A DNA stretch of 64,000 bases from Paracoccaceae bacterium (lineage in GTDB: Bacteria > Pseudomonadota > Alphaproteobacteria > Rhodobacterales > Rhodobacteraceae), in the NCBI GenBank assembly GCA_020637675.1, contig JACKKD010000001.1, forward strand, positions 1,188,968-1,252,967, written 5' to 3'. Positions 62,566 through 64,000 of this stretch are shown piece by piece. Within the stretch, counting starts at the first letter, position 1; each line of letters opens with the position of its first letter. The translations under genes and the position numbers were made by a program. The notes under the pieces are model-generated. The model ran no database searches and was not told the origin of the DNA. It was given only the letters and a program-made list of their open reading frames with translations.

Positions 62566-63351
62566 TCAAATCCCGATCGCGGCGTCCTCGGAGCCGAGAT
62601 AGGCCTCGATGACGCGCGGGTTTGCCTGGATCTCGGCGGGACTGCCTTCGGCGATCTTCTCGCCGAAGTTTATGCAGACGATCCGGTCGGATATCCGCAT
62701 AACTGCGGGCATGTCATGCTCGACCAGAAGGACGGTCAGCCCACGCTCGTCGCGCAGACGTCGGACAAGGCCGACCATCCGCATCGTCTCGTCGTGATTC
62801 ATTCCGGCAAACGGTTCGTCCAGCAGGATCACCCCGGGATGGGTGGCAAGCCCGATCGCCATGCCGAGCGCCCTCAGATGGCCCTGCGGCAGGTTCGAGG
62901 CCGTCTCGGTCCGGATCGGGTGCAGACCGAGAAAGTCTATGATGTCGTCGGCGGACCGGGCGAAATCCGCCTCGTCCGACCGGGCCTGCCGCGTCCCGAG
63001 GAAGAAGCCGAGCAACGAGGCCTTCGAGCGCAGGTGATGGGCGACGATGACGTTCTCGCGCACGGTCATCGAGCGGAAGATCGTGGTTTCCTGGAAGGTG
63101 CGCACAATGCCGAGCCGCGCCACCTTGTGTGGCGGAAGGCCCGAGATCCGGTTGCCCTTGAACAGGATCTCGCCGGCCGTCGGTGTCACGAAGCCTGCAA
63201 TCTGCTTGAAGAGCGTGGATTTGCCCGCCCCGTTGGGCCCGATCACCGAGAGTATCTCGCGCGGGGCCACGTCGAAACTGATTGCGCTGTTTGCGGTCAG
63301 CCCGCCGTAACGCTTGGTCACGCCCTTGACCTGCAGGATGGGTCCGGTCAT
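62566..63351 (-). CDS. livG: Branched-chain amino acid ABC transporter ATP-binding protein LivG
   Basis: A 261-residue ABC ATPase of the LivG type with the C-terminal extension ending in RVIEAYLGSED. Walker A is GPNGAGKS (38-45) and Walker B GVILLDEPFAGM. The signature region is LPQGHLRALGMAIGL, a variant of the usual LSYGQQ. The ATG overlaps the livM stop (ATGA). Confidence 0.93.
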   Translation of the reverse strand: MTGPILQVKGVTKRYGGLTANSAISFDVAPREILSVIGPNGAGKSTLFKQIAGFVTPTAGEILFKGNRISGLPPHKVARLGIVRTFQETTIFRSMTVRENVIVAHHLRSKASLLGFFLGTRQARSDEADFARSADDIIDFLGLHPIRTETASNLPQGHLRALGMAIGLATHPGVILLDEPFAGMNHDETMRMVGLVRRLRDERGLTVLLVEHDMPAVMRISDRIVCINFGEKIAEGSPAEIQANPRVIEAYLGSEDAAIGI

Positions 63352-64000
63352 CTGCGGCCCTCCCCGCGGTCGAACAGGCTGAGCACCCCGTTGGGCAACA
63401 CCAGCATCAGCGCGATCATCGTCCCCGAATAGATGAGCAACTGGTATTCCCGAGCCACCGACAGGAGGTCCCAGCCGAAATACAGCAGAAGCGTGCCGAG
63501 CATCGGCCCGAACACATAGCCGAGGCCGCCGAGGAAGCAGTAAAGCATGAAGTTGACGCTGTCAGTGACGACGAACGAAGACGGGTAGATCGACTGCGAT
63601 ATGGCAACGAAGATCGCCCCGGCGAGCCCACCGAAGAAGGACGAGATGGAGTAGGCCAGCACCCTCAGCATCGCCGTGTTCACCCCGATCGAGGCTGCCA
63701 GTTCCTCGTTCTGCTGGAGCGAGCGGCAGAGATGACCGAGACGTGAATTCACGATCCGCCAGAGCACCAGATAGGTCAGCACCATCAGGGCCGACGCCAT
63801 GAGGTAGAACGCGAGCTTGGGGTTCCCCAGCGTGGCGAAGTCGGGAATCAGCGTCATGCCCAAGACGGAAAGCTCGCCCGGAAGCGGAATGGAGGTGATT
63901 CCCTTGGCGCCATTGGTCACCGGCAGCGCGAGGGCGGTCAGCCGGGCGACCTCGGTCAGCACAAGCGTCACCATCGCGAAATAGACGCCACGGAGGCGCA
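63348..64000 (-). CDS. livM: Branched-chain amino acid ABC transporter permease LivM (partial, 5' end outside window)
   Basis: The C-terminal 217 codons of a LivM permease. RLRGVYFAMVTLVLTEVARL and LAYSISSFFGGLAGAIFVA are family signatures, with GGLGYVFGPMLGTLLLY near the end. The frame is open to the window edge, so the true start lies to the right. LivH and the binding protein are expected beyond. Confidence 0.92.
   Translation of the reverse strand, partial: RLRGVYFAMVTLVLTEVARLTALALPVTNGAKGITSIPLPGELSVLGMTLIPDFATLGNPKLAFYLMASALMVLTYLVLWRIVNSRLGHLCRSLQQNEELAASIGVNTAMLRVLAYSISSFFGGLAGAIFVAISQSIYPSSFVVTDSVNFMLYCFLGGLGYVFGPMLGTLLLYFGWDLLSVAREYQLLIYSGTMIALMLVLPNGVLSLFDRGEGRR

Overview
The window is a dense, high-GC chromosomal segment of an alphaproteobacterium, most likely Rhodobacteraceae (Rhodobacter/Defluviimonas/Rhodovulum-like). 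Pointers to this group are the divergent chvI/pckA pair, the short alphaproteobacterial HprK, DUF1491, DUF2062 and DUF6473 proteins, an fdsGBACD formate dehydrogenase operon like that of Rhodobacter capsulatus, and a (2S)-methylsuccinyl-CoA dehydrogenase of the ethylmalonyl-CoA pathway. No phage, IS element or CRISPR array was seen. Almost everything is chromosomal housekeeping plus small accessory insertions.

Layout. 1-8.2 kb: translation block on the minus strand (rplK partial, nusG, secE, tRNA-Trp, tuf). It is interrupted by an antisense EamA transporter, an acetyltransferase, a GMC oxidoreductase / Tat subunit / VOC operon, an RHH regulator and a small exported protein. 8.3-14.4 kb: lipoprotein, cytochrome P450, TerB/DUF533 protein, a secreted protein paired with a PiuC-type dioxygenase, and an AhpD-like exported protein followed by a TetR regulator with conspicuous operators. 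14.4-22.7 kb: parC, SDR, HIG1-like protein, PduO-type adenosyltransferase, etfBA, DUF6473, 3-hydroxybutyryl-CoA dehydrogenase. 22.7-30.1 kb: a tightly overlapping minus-strand operon chvI-chvG-hprK-rapZ-EIIA-HPr-acyltransferase, divergent from pckA. 30.1-35.1 kb: TSUP permease, mcd, a frameshifted epimerase, an MFS transporter. 35.1-45.1 kb: rpoZ-rsh-DUF2062-pdxJ-kptA-acpS-lepB-rnc and era-DUF1491-recO, with a nuclease gene inserted between rnc and era on the other strand. 45.2-49.5 kb: NYN protein, ispH, methyltransferase, LysE exporter, rnhA, TRIC channel, GlsB. 49.6-54.9 kb: fmt, two peptide deformylase-like genes, a PatB/MalY aminotransferase, a hypothetical, a lytic transglycosylase. 55-61 kb: fdsG-fdsB-fdsA-fdhD-fdsD. 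61.1-64 kb: racemase and branched-chain amino-acid ABC transporter genes (livF, livG, livM partial).

How genes work together. ChvG/ChvI, HprK, RapZ, an EIIA and HPr form a signalling module beside the gluconeogenic gene pckA. EtfAB, hydroxybutyryl-CoA dehydrogenase and Mcd belong to acyl-CoA/C4 metabolism, with Mcd feeding electrons to ETF. FdsGBACD would oxidise formate with NAD+.

The strongest oddities are: (1) fdsA is broken by six frameshifts within about 1.25 kb and, independently, lacks all three cysteines of the His-Cys3 [4Fe-4S] site; (2) the second peptide deformylase has lost a metal-ligand Cys and the catalytic Glu; (3) kptA, an RNA 2'-phosphotransferase, is translationally coupled inside pdxJ-acpS; (4) a set of palindromic operators precedes the AhpD-like/TetR pair; (5) a structured leader precedes pckA.
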